DNA of 64,000 nucleotides, from contig NZ_CP036403.1 of assembly GCF_004322775.1 (NCBI RefSeq), positions 2,852,001 through 2,916,000 on the forward strand. Direction: 5' to 3'. The translations under genes and the position numbers were made by a program. The stretch is from Ornithinimicrobium sufpigmenti (GTDB lineage Bacteria; Actinomycetota; Actinomycetes; Actinomycetales; Dermatophilaceae). Below are positions 1 to 9,237 of this stretch, piece by piece; the stretch's first letter is position 1, and each line of letters starts with the position of its first letter. Under the pieces are notes generated by a model. The model made no database searches. It was not told the origin of the DNA and was given only the letters and a program-made list of their open reading frames with translations.

Positions 1-1103
1 CCGTAGAAGGTCTCGATGTAGAGCATCGCGGCCGTGATCTGGCCGAGGGTGACGAGGTCCTGGGTGTAGAGGACGGCACCCAGGACCAGGGTGACCACCC
101 GCGGCAGCGAGAACGCCATGTCCATCACGGCGAAGAGGACGTTGCGCAGGAACAGCCCGTAACGCTCGGCCTGCGCCGAGACCTCGATGTCCTGCGACAC
201 CGCGCGGCGGCGCCGCTCCTGCAGCCCGTAGGCCTCGACCGTGCGCAGCCCCTCGACGGTCTCGGTGAGGGTGCTGTTGATCTGGGAGTAGGTGGCTCCC
301 TCGAGCAGGTAGGCCGCGGGCGCCCGCTGCAGGTAACGACGCACCTGCAGCATCGACAGCGACGCCGTGACCAGCGTGGGCAGCGCGAGCGCCCAGGAGT
401 TGACGACCATCGCCACGCAGGTCAGGAGCACGGTGACGATACCGATGATGAACTCGGGCAGCGCCCAGCGCACGGCACGGCTCATCGACCCGACGTCGCG
501 GGTGACCCGGGTGACGAGGTCGCCGGTGCTGGCCGCCTCGACCGTGCCCAGGGGCAGCCGCAGCACGGAGCGCACGATGTGCTCGCGCGCCTCCGCGAGC
601 ACGCCCTGCCCCAGCACGGACGCGAGCCACTTGGCCAGGTAGGTCAGCACGGCCTGGGCGGTGAGCACGCCGGTGACGACGAGGACGAAGGTGGTGACGG
701 TGCCGGAGGCCGGCACCCCGCCAGCCTCCACCACCGCGTCGACCAGCCGCCCGAGGAGCAGAGGCACCGCCAGACCGGCCGCGGCGGCGAGCGCGTTGGC
801 GATGATGACCACCGCGACGAGGACGGCCCGGCGGCGCAGCAGGCCACCCAGGTAGTCCACGACGGTGCGCGGGGAGGCGACCGGCAGCCCGTGCTCGGGG
901 CTCATCGAGCCGGCGACATACTCCTCGGCCCGGGCGCGCCGCAGGGCGTGCCGCGCCCAGAGCTGCCTGTGGCGCTCCCGCAGCGGCACGCTGCCCGGGG
1001 AGGGGGGCCGCAGCTCCGCGGGGATGACGTCGGGGCGGTCTCCCTCGGCGCGCCAGGTGCGCTCGGAGTCGGCCTGGAAGGCCTGGCTCGGCGTGGGGGT
1101 CAT
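1..1103 (-). CDS. ABC exporter half-transporter, permease part (3' end beyond window)
   Basis: Partial gene running off the left edge; about 367 residues are visible. It reads as the transmembrane domain of a type I (ABCB-like) exporter: a roughly 80-residue cytoplasmic lead-in, then hydrophobic helices (for example VLVAVVIIANALAAAAGL and the following LLLGRLVDAV). The coupling-loop stretch GDLVTRVTRDVGSMS is typical of exporters. The nucleotide-binding domain should lie outside the window. The start ATG overlaps the stop of the upstream exporter gene by ATGA, so the two halves are translationally coupled and probably form a heterodimer. Substrate cannot be deduced. Because the partner has a degenerate ATPase site, this half is expected to carry the working Walker motifs; that is inference. 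Confidence 0.85.
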   Translation of the reverse strand, partial: MTPTPSQAFQADSERTWRAEGDRPDVIPAELRPPSPGSVPLRERHRQLWARHALRRARAEEYVAGSMSPEHGLPVASPRTVVDYLGGLLRRRAVLVAVVIIANALAAAAGLAVPLLLGRLVDAVVEAGGVPASGTVTTFVLVVTGVLTAQAVLTYLAKWLASVLGQGVLAEAREHIVRSVLRLPLGTVEAASTGDLVTRVTRDVGSMSRAVRWALPEFIIGIVTVLLTCVAMVVNSWALALPTLVTASLSMLQVRRYLQRAPAAYLLEGATYSQINSTLTETVEGLRTVEAYGLQERRRRAVSQDIEVSAQAERYGLFLRNVLFAVMDMAFSLPRVVTLVLGAVLYTQDLVTLGQITAAMLYIETFY

Positions 1104-3172
1104 CGGGTCACCTCCTCGGGGTGCAGCCGCTCCGTGGGGTCGGGCTCGGGGTCGCGTCCGTGCACAGGCTGGTGCCTGGGACCCTGGTCGTGCGCGGTGC
1201 CGGGTATGGGGTGCGCTCCGGACACCGGCGGGCCGGACCGGGTCGGGTCGGGGGTGGACAGGTCGGGCTGGTCGGCCGCGTCGGCTGCGTCGACCTCGTC
1301 GGCTGCCTCCCCCCGCAGCACGACCGAGCGGTAGCCCGGGTGGTGGGTGACGAGCTCCTCGTGGGTGCCGCTCGCCACGACCCGTCCGTCCTCCAGCAGG
1401 ACGACGTCGTCGGCGTGGTGGAGCAGCAGCGGGGAGCTGCTGATCACCACGGTGGTCCGTCCCGCGCGGTGGGCCGGCAGTCGCTGGGCGATCCGGGCCT
1501 CGGTGTGGGCGTCCACCGCGGAGGTGGGCTCGACCAGGACCAGGACCGGTGCGTCCGAGGCGAGCGCCCGGGCCAGCACCAGACGTTGGCGCTGACCTCC
1601 GGACAGGCCGCGGCCGCGCTCGTCCAGCCGGCCCTGCCAGCCGCCGGGCACGATGTCGTAGACGTCCTCGGCCGCGGCGGCATGCAGCGCGGCCTCGGCC
1701 TGCTGGCGGGTGAGCCGCCCGTGCGGGTCGACCGCCTCCTGCAGCGTGCCGGCGAAGACCTGGGCGACGCTGTCACTGACCAGGACCAGGGCCCGCGTCT
1801 GCGCCAGGGGCAGGTCGGCCAGGTCGGTGCCGGACAGGCTCACGCCCCAGCGTCCCTCGGCTCGTGCCGAGTCCTCCGCGGCCAGGGCTGCCCGGGTGGC
1901 GATCCGCTCCGCCAGGGCCTGCCGGGCGGCGCGCCCCGTCACCTCCTCGTCGTCGGCGTCGTCGGCGTTCTCCCGGCCGTCCCCGGCGGGTAGGTAGCGA
2001 CCGAGCCGGTCGGCGAGGGCGGCGCTGTCGTCGGGCACGGCGCTGACCACCATCGTCAGCCGACCGGGCCGCACCCTCAGACCCGAGGCCTCGTCGACGA
2101 GCTCGCCCTCCGCGAGCCGGCTCAGCGTCCGGTCGTCCACGGGCGCCCGCTCGGGCCACGGGTCAGGGGTGCCCAGGACGCCGATCGTCTTGCGGGCGGA
2201 GACGAAGGACTGGGTGATCTGCTGGAAGGAGAAGAAGACGACGCGGATAGGTTGGACCAGGAACAGGGCGTAGCCCAGGAAGGTGACCAGCTGGCCGACC
2301 TGCAGCTCCCCGGTCCGGACCCGGTCCACGCCCATCGCCAGCAGGGTGACGACGAACAGGCCGGAGAGGAGCACGCCGACGGCCTCCACGAAGGCGGCCC
2401 AGCCACCGGCCTGCACTCCCGCGCGGCGGACGCGCTGGGACTGCCGGGCGTAGTTGTCGCCGAAGATCCGCTCACCACCGATGCCGCGCAGGATGCGCAG
2501 GCCGGCCACGATGTCCGTGGCCATCGAGGTCAGCTCGGAGTCCCTGGAGCGTTGCCGTGTCTGGGCCGCGGACATCGGCCGCAGCAGGACGCTGGAGACC
2601 GCCACCAGCAGCGGGGCCACGAGCAGGACCACGAGCCCGAGCTGCACCGAGATGGACAGCACGATGACCGCCACCAGCGCATACGCGACGAGGTTGCCGA
2701 CGAGGCGCGAGAAGATCTCGACGAAGTGGCCGAACTGCTCGCCGTCGCTGCCGTTGACCGACAGCACCTCCCCCGTCGGGGCACGGCGCGGCAGCACGTG
2801 CCCCAGGCGGACCGCCTTGTTCGTCACCATGCCCGTCTGGCCGTAGGCCGCGATGAGCCAGGAGCGGACGACGACGGTGTGGTAGACCACGCCGCTGGCG
2901 GCGCCGATGACGGTGATGAGGAGCAGCACACCCGCCCAGAGCCAGGTCCGGCCACCGTCATGGGGGACGATCCCCTCGTCGATGGCCCGGCCGAGCACCC
3001 AGGGGGTGAGCGCGGCCGGCAGCATCCACAGCAGGCTGACCAGGCACCCGGCCACCACCAGACCCCACTGCTGCGCCAACAACCAGCAGAGGAAGCGCAG
3101 CGGGGACCGGGTGTCGGGGACGCTCGAGGAGCCCGGGGTCCAGGCCGTGGTGGTGGGTGGGAAGTCGCGCAT
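1100..3172 (-). CDS. ABC exporter half-transporter with degenerate ATPase site
   Basis: 690-residue fused transmembrane plus nucleotide-binding protein of the type I exporter family. Residues about 20-330 hold six hydrophobic helices; the NBD follows. The signature loop is perfect (LSGGQRQRLVLARAL, about residue 525), but the Walker A position reads MVVSAVPDDSAALADRL with no GxGKS/T, Walker B reads VLVLVEPTSAVD with the aspartate replaced by valine, and the H-loop region (TTVVISSSPLLL) has no histidine. So it should not hydrolyse ATP itself. This fits one half of an asymmetric exporter with the overlapping downstream gene. The start was chosen at the ATG beginning MRDFPPTT, after CAGGAC; the open frame continues far upstream without a better start. 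Confidence 0.85.
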   Translation of the reverse strand: MRDFPPTTTAWTPGSSSVPDTRSPLRFLCWLLAQQWGLVVAGCLVSLLWMLPAALTPWVLGRAIDEGIVPHDGGRTWLWAGVLLLITVIGAASGVVYHTVVVRSWLIAAYGQTGMVTNKAVRLGHVLPRRAPTGEVLSVNGSDGEQFGHFVEIFSRLVGNLVAYALVAVIVLSISVQLGLVVLLVAPLLVAVSSVLLRPMSAAQTRQRSRDSELTSMATDIVAGLRILRGIGGERIFGDNYARQSQRVRRAGVQAGGWAAFVEAVGVLLSGLFVVTLLAMGVDRVRTGELQVGQLVTFLGYALFLVQPIRVVFFSFQQITQSFVSARKTIGVLGTPDPWPERAPVDDRTLSRLAEGELVDEASGLRVRPGRLTMVVSAVPDDSAALADRLGRYLPAGDGRENADDADDEEVTGRAARQALAERIATRAALAAEDSARAEGRWGVSLSGTDLADLPLAQTRALVLVSDSVAQVFAGTLQEAVDPHGRLTRQQAEAALHAAAAEDVYDIVPGGWQGRLDERGRGLSGGQRQRLVLARALASDAPVLVLVEPTSAVDAHTEARIAQRLPAHRAGRTTVVISSSPLLLHHADDVVLLEDGRVVASGTHEELVTHHPGYRSVVLRGEAADEVDAADAADQPDLSTPDPTRSGPPVSGAHPIPGTAHDQGPRHQPVHGRDPEPDPTERLHPEEVTR

Positions 3173-3278
3173 GGCGTCCTGCAGCGTACGCCTGCCCGCA
3201 GACGCGGCACCACGGGTTTTGCCCGACCGCGCTTCCCGTCCGACGACGCGGGGTGAGAGACTGGGGGCCGTCCGTCTG

Positions 3279-3302
3279 CTCGTCATGCACCTCGTCATGC
3301 AC
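3279..3302 (+). repeat. 12-bp perfect tandem duplication before a small gene
   Basis: CTCGTCATGCAC is repeated twice head to tail and ends exactly where the ribosome binding site of the 65-residue gene begins. It doubles an out-of-frame ATG in the leader. It may be a simple slippage event or a leader element; nothing further is visible. Confidence 0.6.
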
Positions 3303-3313
3303 CTGGAGGAATC

Positions 3314-3511
3314 GTGCGCACTCGTCAGGACCTCGCCTGGTGGCAGAAGCCGCTGGTCTTCCTCAAGCTCTGGCGACCCCCGCACCGGACCAAGCACCAC
3401 GAGGTGAGGGACATGGAGCGACCGCCGGTGCCGCCGGTCACCGGCAACCACGGCAACCTCATCGACACCCGGGTGCGCCGCAGCCGGGTCCCGCAGCGCT
3501 CGGACGGCTGA
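3314..3511 (+). CDS. Small basic protein, unrecognised (65 aa)
   Basis: Short gene with a strong Shine-Dalgarno GGAGGA four bases before a GTG start, which is the main reason to believe it. The product is basic and proline-rich, starting MRTRQDLAWWQKPLVFLKLW and ending in RSRVPQRSDG, with no membrane segment, cysteine pair or known motif. It lies between the divergent ABC exporter and lhr, and ends 60 bases before the lhr start. I do not recognise a family. It may be a lineage-specific small protein; a spurious frame is less likely given the ribosome binding site. Confidence 0.55.
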   Translation: MRTRQDLAWWQKPLVFLKLWRPPHRTKHHEVRDMERPPVPPVTGNHGNLIDTRVRRSRVPQRSDG

Positions 3512-3559
3512 GACCGGCCCCACCCGCTGCGCCCGGCCGCCCCTGTCGGTGGCTCGTGG

Positions 3560-3565
3560 CAGGCT
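3560..3565 (+). promoter_or_regulatory. Putative leaderless -10 box of lhr
   Basis: CAGGCT lies six bases before the GTG start of lhr, matching the TANNNT-plus-6 arrangement of other genes here except for C at the first position. No ribosome binding site precedes the GTG. Confidence 0.4.
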
Positions 3566-3571
3566 GACCGC

Positions 3572-6500
3572 GTGACCAGCCTCGACCCTGCCGAGATCCT
3601 CGGCCGGTTCTCCCCCGCCACCCGCTCCTGGTTCGACGCCTCGTTCCCGGGCCCGACCGCCGCCCAGCTGGGCGCCTGGGACGCGATCAGCCGCGGTGAG
3701 CACACCCTGGTCGTGGCCCCGACCGGGTCGGGCAAGACGCTGTCCGCCTTCCTGTGGGCGATCGACCGCATCATCACCACCCCCCGGGCCGCACAGGACC
3801 CGCGCCCCCGGTGCCGGGTGCTCTACGTCTCTCCGCTGAAGGCGCTGGCCGTGGACGTGGAGCGCAACCTGCGCTCCCCGCTGGTCGGCATCGGGCACGC
3901 GGCGGCCCGCCTGGGCTCCCCCTCACCCGGTGTCTCGGTCGCCGTCCGGTCCGGCGACACGCCGGCGGCGGAGCGTCGAGCCTTCGCCAAGGACGGCGCC
4001 GAGATCCTCATCACCACCCCCGAGTCACTGTTCCTGCTGCTCACCTCCCAGGCGCGGGAGGCGCTCAGCGGGGTGGAGTCGGTGATCATCGACGAGGTCC
4101 ACGCCGTGGCGGGGACCAAGCGGGGGACGCACCTGGCGGTGACGCTGGACCGGCTGGACGTGCTGCTGGAGCGGCCCGCGCAGCGGATCGGGCTGTCCGC
4201 GACGGTGCGCCCGGTCGAGGAGGTGGCGCGCTACCTGGCCGGGGGGCGGCCGGTGACCACGGTGCAGCCGCCCTCGACGAAGAAGTGGGACCTCGAGGTG
4301 GTCGTCCCCGTGCCCGACATGAGCGACCCGGGGGCGACCGAGCGTCCGGAGGTGCCGGGCGCGTCCCCGGCGCAGCGGCGCACAGCTGGCGGCGACCGGG
4401 GCACCGGCGGGCAGGACGGTGGTGGGCAGGACGGTGGTGGGCAGGACATGGGTGCCCGGGGGCCGGACGACGACCCTGCCGACGACAGCCAGGGCATCGC
4501 TGAGGACGCCTGGCTGGCCGGCCCAGGACCGGTCCTGCCCGACCTCGTCGGGGAGGGCGGCATCACCGACGCCGAGTGGGCCCCGGCCCCGGACCCCGAG
4601 GAGCGGGTCTCGATCTGGCCGCACGTGGAGCGTCGGGTGGCCGGGCTCATCGAGGAACACTCCTCGACCCTCGTCTTCACCAACTCCCGCCGGGTGGCCG
4701 AGCGGTTCACCTCCCGGCTCAACGAGGAGTGGGAGGAGCAGCAGGAGACGACCGCCGGGACGGAGGAGTCCGCCCCCGGGTCCGACGAGCACGACGATGC
4801 GCCGGCTCAGGTGATGGGTCAGGCGGGCGCGAGCCGTGGCGCACCGCCGGCCCTGGCCCGGGCCCACCACGGCTCGGTGAGCAAGGAGCAGCGGGCCGTC
4901 ATCGAGGACGCGCTCAAGACCGGTGCGCTGCCGGCCGTGGTCGCCACCAGCAGCCTGGAGCTCGGCATCGACATGGGCGCGGTGGACCTGGTCGTGCAGG
5001 TGGCCAGTCCGCCGAGCGTCGCCTCCGGTCTGCAGCGGGTCGGCCGCGCCGGCCACCAGGTCGGGGCGGTCAGCCACGGGGTGTTCTTCCCCACCCACCG
5101 GGCCGACCTCGTCCAGACCGCCGTCGTGGTCGAGCGGATGCGTGCCGGCATGATCGAGTCCCTGCGGGTCCCCGCCAACCCGTTGGACGTCCTCGCCCAG
5201 CAGGTGGTGGCGATGGTGTCGATGGAGGACTGGGCGGTCGACGAGCTCTTCGACGTGGTGCGCCGGTCGGCGTCCTACGCAGCCCTGCCCCGCCCCCTCT
5301 TCGAGGCGGTGCTGGACATGCTGGCGGGCCGCTACCCCGGGGAGGACTTCGCCGACCTGCGCCCCCGCGTGGTCTGGGACCGGGTCACCAACACCCTCGC
5401 CGCCCGCCGCGGCGCCCAGCTGCTCGCGGTCACCTCGGGCGGCACCATCCCCGACCGCGGCCTGTATGCCGTGATGCTCGCCACCGGCGAAGGGCCCGGC
5501 CGCCGGGTCGGGGAGCTGGACGAGGAGATGGTCTACGAGTCCCGGGTCGGTGACGTCTTCACGCTGGGCACCACCAGCTGGCGGATCGAGGACATCACCC
5601 ACGACCAGGTGCTCGTCACCCCCGCGCCGGGGCAGATCGGCCGGCTGCCGTTCTGGAAGGGCGAGGCGCAGGGCCGGCCCGCCGAGCTGGGCGCCGCCGT
5701 GGGCGCCTTCCTCCGCGAGACGGCCGGGCACGCCCAGTCGGGGGGCAGCGCCGCCGTCGCGCGTCTGCAGGAGCGGGGCCTGGACGCCTGGGCGGCCCAG
5801 AACCTGCTCACCTACCTGGCCGACCAGCGGGAGGCGACGGGCCACCTGCCCGACGACCGCACGATCCTGGTGGAGCGCTTCCGTGACGAGATCGGTGACT
5901 GGCGGGTGGTCGTCCACTCCCCGTGGGGCACCCCCGTGCACGCACCCTGGGCGCTGTGTCTGGCGGCCCGGCTCCGGGAGCGCTACGGCACCGACGTGCA
6001 GGCCCTCGCCGCCGACGACGGCATCGTGCTGCGCCTGCCGGACCTGGGCGCCTGGGACGAGGACGGCACCCGCGCGGACCGCCAGGCCGGGGCCCAGCAG
6101 CTGGACGCCGAGATCGCCGAGCTGCTCACCCTGGACCCGGAGGAGGTCGCCGACCTGGTCACCCAGGAGATCGGCGGATCGGCGCTGTTCGCCGCCCGGT
6201 TCCGGGAGTGCGCCGCCCGCGCGCTGCTCCTGCCGCGACGCAACCCGGGCCGACGGCAGCCGCTGTGGCAGCAGCGACAGCGGTCGGCACAGCTCCTGGA
6301 GGTCGCTGCCCGTTACCCGACCTTCCCGATCGTGCTGGAGGCGGTCCGCGAGTGCGTGCAGGACGTCTACGACGTCGACGCGCTCGTCGACCTGATGCGC
6401 CGGGTCGCCGCGCGCGAGGTCCGGGTGGTCTCGGTCGCCAGCTCCAGCCCCTCCCCGTTCGCACGGTCGCTGCTCATGGGCTACCTCGCCCAGTTCCTCT

Positions 6501-8527
6501 ACGAGGGCGACTCCCCGCTCGCCGAGCGACGGGCCGCGGCGCTGTCCCTGGACCCCTCCCTGCTGGGTGAGCTGCTGGGCCGGGGCGAGGGCGCGGCGCT
6601 GCGTGACCTGCTCGACCCGGAGGTCGTGGCACGCACCCACGCCGAGCTGCAGCGGCTGAGCCCCGAACGCGCCGCCCGGGACGCCGAGGAGGTACTGGAC
6701 CTGCTGCGGCTGCTGGGTCCGCTGTCGACCCCGGAGATCCGCGAGCGCACCCAGGAGGAGCACCGTCCCCAGGTCGAGGACTGGCTGGGTGCTCTCGACC
6801 AGGCCCGACGGGTGATCCAGGTCCGGATCTCCGGCGAGCCCCGCTGGGCCGACGCGCAGGACGCGGGCCGGCTGCGGGACGCGCTCGGCGCGGCGATGCC
6901 GGTCGGGGTGCCGGCGGTCTTCCTCGAAGGGGTCGAGGACCCGCTCGGTGACCTGGTGGTCCGCTACGCCCGCACCCACACCCCGTTCACCGTCCCCGAC
7001 CTGGCTGGCCGGCTCGGGCTGGGCACGGCAGTGGTCCGAGACGCGGTGCGCCGCCTCGTCTCCTCGGGCCGGATGGTGCAGGGCGCCCTGGTGCCGCACA
7101 GCACCGGCACCGACGACGTCTGCGACGCCGAGGTCCTGCGCCTGCTGCGCCGCCGTTCGCTGGCGGCGCTGCGCCAGGAGGTCGAGCCGGTCACCCAGGC
7201 GACCTATGCCCGCTTCCTGCCCCGCTGGCAGTCGGTCGGCGAGCTGCGCGGGGCGGACGGGCTGCTGCGGGCGGTGGAGCAGCTCGCCGGGGCCCGGATG
7301 CCGGCCTCGGCGATCGAGGCGCTGGTGCTGCCGTCCCGGGTGCAGGGCTACTCCCCCGGCCTGCTCGACGAGCTCATGACCTCCGGCGAGGTGCTCTGGC
7401 AGGGCCACGGCACCCTGCCGGGCGACGACGGCTGGGTCTCGCTGCACCTGGCCGAGACGGCACACCTGACGATGACGCCGCCGGCACCGGCGCCGACCTC
7501 GCCAACCGCCCAGACCACACCTGAGGACGCACCGGCCGGTGCGAGGCTGGTCGACCTGCTCGAGCGGACCCCCGGCGCGGCCTACTTCTTCCGCGCGCTC
7601 GCCGACGGCGTCGGCTCCACCGACGACACCGCCCTGATGGGCGCGTTGTGGGACCTGGTCTGGGCCGGCCGGGTGAGCGCCGACACCTTCGCCCCCGTCC
7701 GTGCCCTGCTCGGCGGCGGACGGACCGCGCACAAGGTGCGCCGCCCGCCCCCACGACCGGGCCGCTGGTCCCGTACCACCGTCGCCCTGGCATCCCGCCC
7801 CTCCCGCCCGGCACTCCCCGCCAGGTCCGGCCCGCCGACCGGTGTGGGCCGCTGGTCGCTGCTGCCCCCTGTCGAGGAGGACCCGACCGTCCGGGCCCTG
7901 GCCACCGCCGAGCAGCTGCTCGACCGCTACGGCGTCCTGACCCGCGGGTCCGTGGTCGCGGAGGGGATCCCGGGCGGGTACGCCGGGGTCTACCGCGTGC
8001 TGGCCACGGCCGAGGAGGCGGGTCGCGTCCGCCGCGGGTATGTGGTGGAGGGCCTGGGTGCGGCGCAGTTCGGCACGGCCGGTGCCATAGACCGGCTCCG
8101 GGCCCTGGCCGGGGACCTGCTGGAGGCCGGGCGCGGGTCGGAGGTGGTGCTGCTGGCCGCCACCGACCCGGGCAACCCCTACGGCGCAGCGGTGCCCTGG
8201 CCGGAGCGTGACGACGAGGCGACGCACCGGCCCGGCCGCAAGGCGGGCGCGATGGTCGTGCTGGTCGACGGTGCGCTCGTGCTCTACCTCGAGCGGGGCG
8301 GGCGCAGCGCGCTGACCTTCGCCGTGCCCGAGCACCTGGACCCCGACGACACGTGGGCCGCCGTCGCCCGGGCTCTCGTCGGTGCTGTCCGGGGGCAGAC
8401 CCTCAGCGGCCTGACGATCGGCAAGATCGACGGGACCGGTGCCCTGAGCTCCCCGGTGCCGTTGGCCCGCGCCCTGGTCGACGCCGGCTTCCACACCGCG
8501 CCCCAGGGGCTGCGCCTGCGTCGGTGA
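3572..8527 (+). CDS. lhr: ATP-dependent DNA helicase Lhr (long form)
   Basis: 1651-residue superfamily 2 helicase of the Lhr (large helicase-related) family, a 3'-5' DNA translocase linked to DNA repair. Visible motifs: Walker A APTGSGKT near residue 50, DEVH box (IDEVHAV) near 172, SAT motif GLSATVRP near 207, RecA2 motifs LVFTNSRR near 365, SSLELGIDMGAVDLVV near 462, and motif VI QRVGRAGH near 487. The long remainder matches the winged-helix, beta-barrel and Lhr C-terminal regions. Two low-complexity acidic or glycine-rich insertions interrupt the helicase core (about residues 250-330 with a repeated GGQD, and 385-425). The gene lies upstream of nei, as in mycobacteria, supporting a repair role. 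The GTG start follows a -10-like CAGGCT. Confidence 0.95.
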   Translation: MTSLDPAEILGRFSPATRSWFDASFPGPTAAQLGAWDAISRGEHTLVVAPTGSGKTLSAFLWAIDRIITTPRAAQDPRPRCRVLYVSPLKALAVDVERNLRSPLVGIGHAAARLGSPSPGVSVAVRSGDTPAAERRAFAKDGAEILITTPESLFLLLTSQAREALSGVESVIIDEVHAVAGTKRGTHLAVTLDRLDVLLERPAQRIGLSATVRPVEEVARYLAGGRPVTTVQPPSTKKWDLEVVVPVPDMSDPGATERPEVPGASPAQRRTAGGDRGTGGQDGGGQDGGGQDMGARGPDDDPADDSQGIAEDAWLAGPGPVLPDLVGEGGITDAEWAPAPDPEERVSIWPHVERRVAGLIEEHSSTLVFTNSRRVAERFTSRLNEEWEEQQETTAGTEESAPGSDEHDDAPAQVMGQAGASRGAPPALARAHHGSVSKEQRAVIEDALKTGALPAVVATSSLELGIDMGAVDLVVQVASPPSVASGLQRVGRAGHQVGAVSHGVFFPTHRADLVQTAVVVERMRAGMIESLRVPANPLDVLAQQVVAMVSMEDWAVDELFDVVRRSASYAALPRPLFEAVLDMLAGRYPGEDFADLRPRVVWDRVTNTLAARRGAQLLAVTSGGTIPDRGLYAVMLATGEGPGRRVGELDEEMVYESRVGDVFTLGTTSWRIEDITHDQVLVTPAPGQIGRLPFWKGEAQGRPAELGAAVGAFLRETAGHAQSGGSAAVARLQERGLDAWAAQNLLTYLADQREATGHLPDDRTILVERFRDEIGDWRVVVHSPWGTPVHAPWALCLAARLRERYGTDVQALAADDGIVLRLPDLGAWDEDGTRADRQAGAQQLDAEIAELLTLDPEEVADLVTQEIGGSALFAARFRECAARALLLPRRNPGRRQPLWQQRQRSAQLLEVAARYPTFPIVLEAVRECVQDVYDVDALVDLMRRVAAREVRVVSVASSSPSPFARSLLMGYLAQFLYEGDSPLAERRAAALSLDPSLLGELLGRGEGAALRDLLDPEVVARTHAELQRLSPERAARDAEEVLDLLRLLGPLSTPEIRERTQEEHRPQVEDWLGALDQARRVIQVRISGEPRWADAQDAGRLRDALGAAMPVGVPAVFLEGVEDPLGDLVVRYARTHTPFTVPDLAGRLGLGTAVVRDAVRRLVSSGRMVQGALVPHSTGTDDVCDAEVLRLLRRRSLAALRQEVEPVTQATYARFLPRWQSVGELRGADGLLRAVEQLAGARMPASAIEALVLPSRVQGYSPGLLDELMTSGEVLWQGHGTLPGDDGWVSLHLAETAHLTMTPPAPAPTSPTAQTTPEDAPAGARLVDLLERTPGAAYFFRALADGVGSTDDTALMGALWDLVWAGRVSADTFAPVRALLGGGRTAHKVRRPPPRPGRWSRTTVALASRPSRPALPARSGPPTGVGRWSLLPPVEEDPTVRALATAEQLLDRYGVLTRGSVVAEGIPGGYAGVYRVLATAEEAGRVRRGYVVEGLGAAQFGTAGAIDRLRALAGDLLEAGRGSEVVLLAATDPGNPYGAAVPWPERDDEATHRPGRKAGAMVVLVDGALVLYLERGGRSALTFAVPEHLDPDDTWAAVARALVGAVRGQTLSGLTIGKIDGTGALSSPVPLARALVDAGFHTAPQGLRLRR

Positions 8528-8641
8528 CCCCGACCGTGCGCCGGCGCCGAGCCGGGCCTGTCGGCAGCCGGAACCGTGAACGCGGGTGTACCGTCCGAGC
8601 ACCGGCCGGGCGCAACCCGGCCCCGAGACCGGAGGTGCCGG

Positions 8642-9127
8642 ATGCGCATGGTGGAGACGATCCCGTGGGAGGACGGCCTCCCGGGGCCGGTCGGGGTGGC
8701 TCCGTTCGGTGCGGTCGACCATGCGTTCAGCGGCATCACGTCGATGATCGGGCTGATCGCCTTCGCGGTCGTGGTGGTCGTCGTCCTGCGTCTGCTGCGG
8801 GCAGGGCGCCAGCTCGTGCAGAACGTGAACGAGGTCGAGCGGACGCTGCCCGCCCGCGTGGTCGGCAAGCGCACCCACACCCAGGGCGGTGGGGACAGCT
8901 CGGTGACGACCACCTACTACGCCACCTTCGAGCTCGACGGTGGCGACCGGCTGGAGCTCACGGTGCGCCACCACCAGTACGGCCAGCTGGTCGAGGGCGA
9001 CCAGGGCCGGCTCACCCACCAGGGCACCTGGTTCCGCGGCTTCGAGCGCACCAGGATGACGCCGCTGCAGGGCCCGTGGGAGGCTCCTGGAGGTCCTACC
9101 CTCCTGCCACCGCCGCCGCCCCACTGA
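8642..9127 (+). CDS. DUF2500-like single-pass membrane protein
   Basis: 161 residues. After a short N-terminal part there is one hydrophobic helix (residues about 33-52, GLIAFAVVVVVVLRLL), followed by a soluble domain beginning PARVVGKRTHTQGG and containing TTYYATFELDGGDRLELTV. That layout and wording resemble DUF2500 proteins of unknown function. The C-terminus is a proline run. The start was set at the ATG five bases after a clear GGAGGT; the frame is open further upstream. A TACCGT at 8589-8594 could be its -10 box, and a 7-bp hairpin (8604-8622) lies in the leader. Same strand as lhr and the following ASKHA-like gene, but with a gap of about 110 bases on each side. Confidence 0.75.
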   Translation: MRMVETIPWEDGLPGPVGVAPFGAVDHAFSGITSMIGLIAFAVVVVVVLRLLRAGRQLVQNVNEVERTLPARVVGKRTHTQGGGDSSVTTTYYATFELDGGDRLELTVRHHQYGQLVEGDQGRLTHQGTWFRGFERTRMTPLQGPWEAPGGPTLLPPPPPH

Positions 9128-9237
9128 CCCCCGCGGACCACATCCCGGCGCCCCGACGTGCGGCACCCGCACCGCAGCACCGGCACGCGGATCGGCCCCC
9201 CAGCCGGTCTTCCCCTGTCCGGTGTGAGGATGAGGGC

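Noticed and set aside
4025..9172. Very long open frame (about 1,700 codons) antisense to lhr
   Set aside because: High GC at third positions removes stops from the opposite strand; the translation is low-complexity Gly/Arg/Pro/His with no domain, while the plus-strand frame is an intact helicase.
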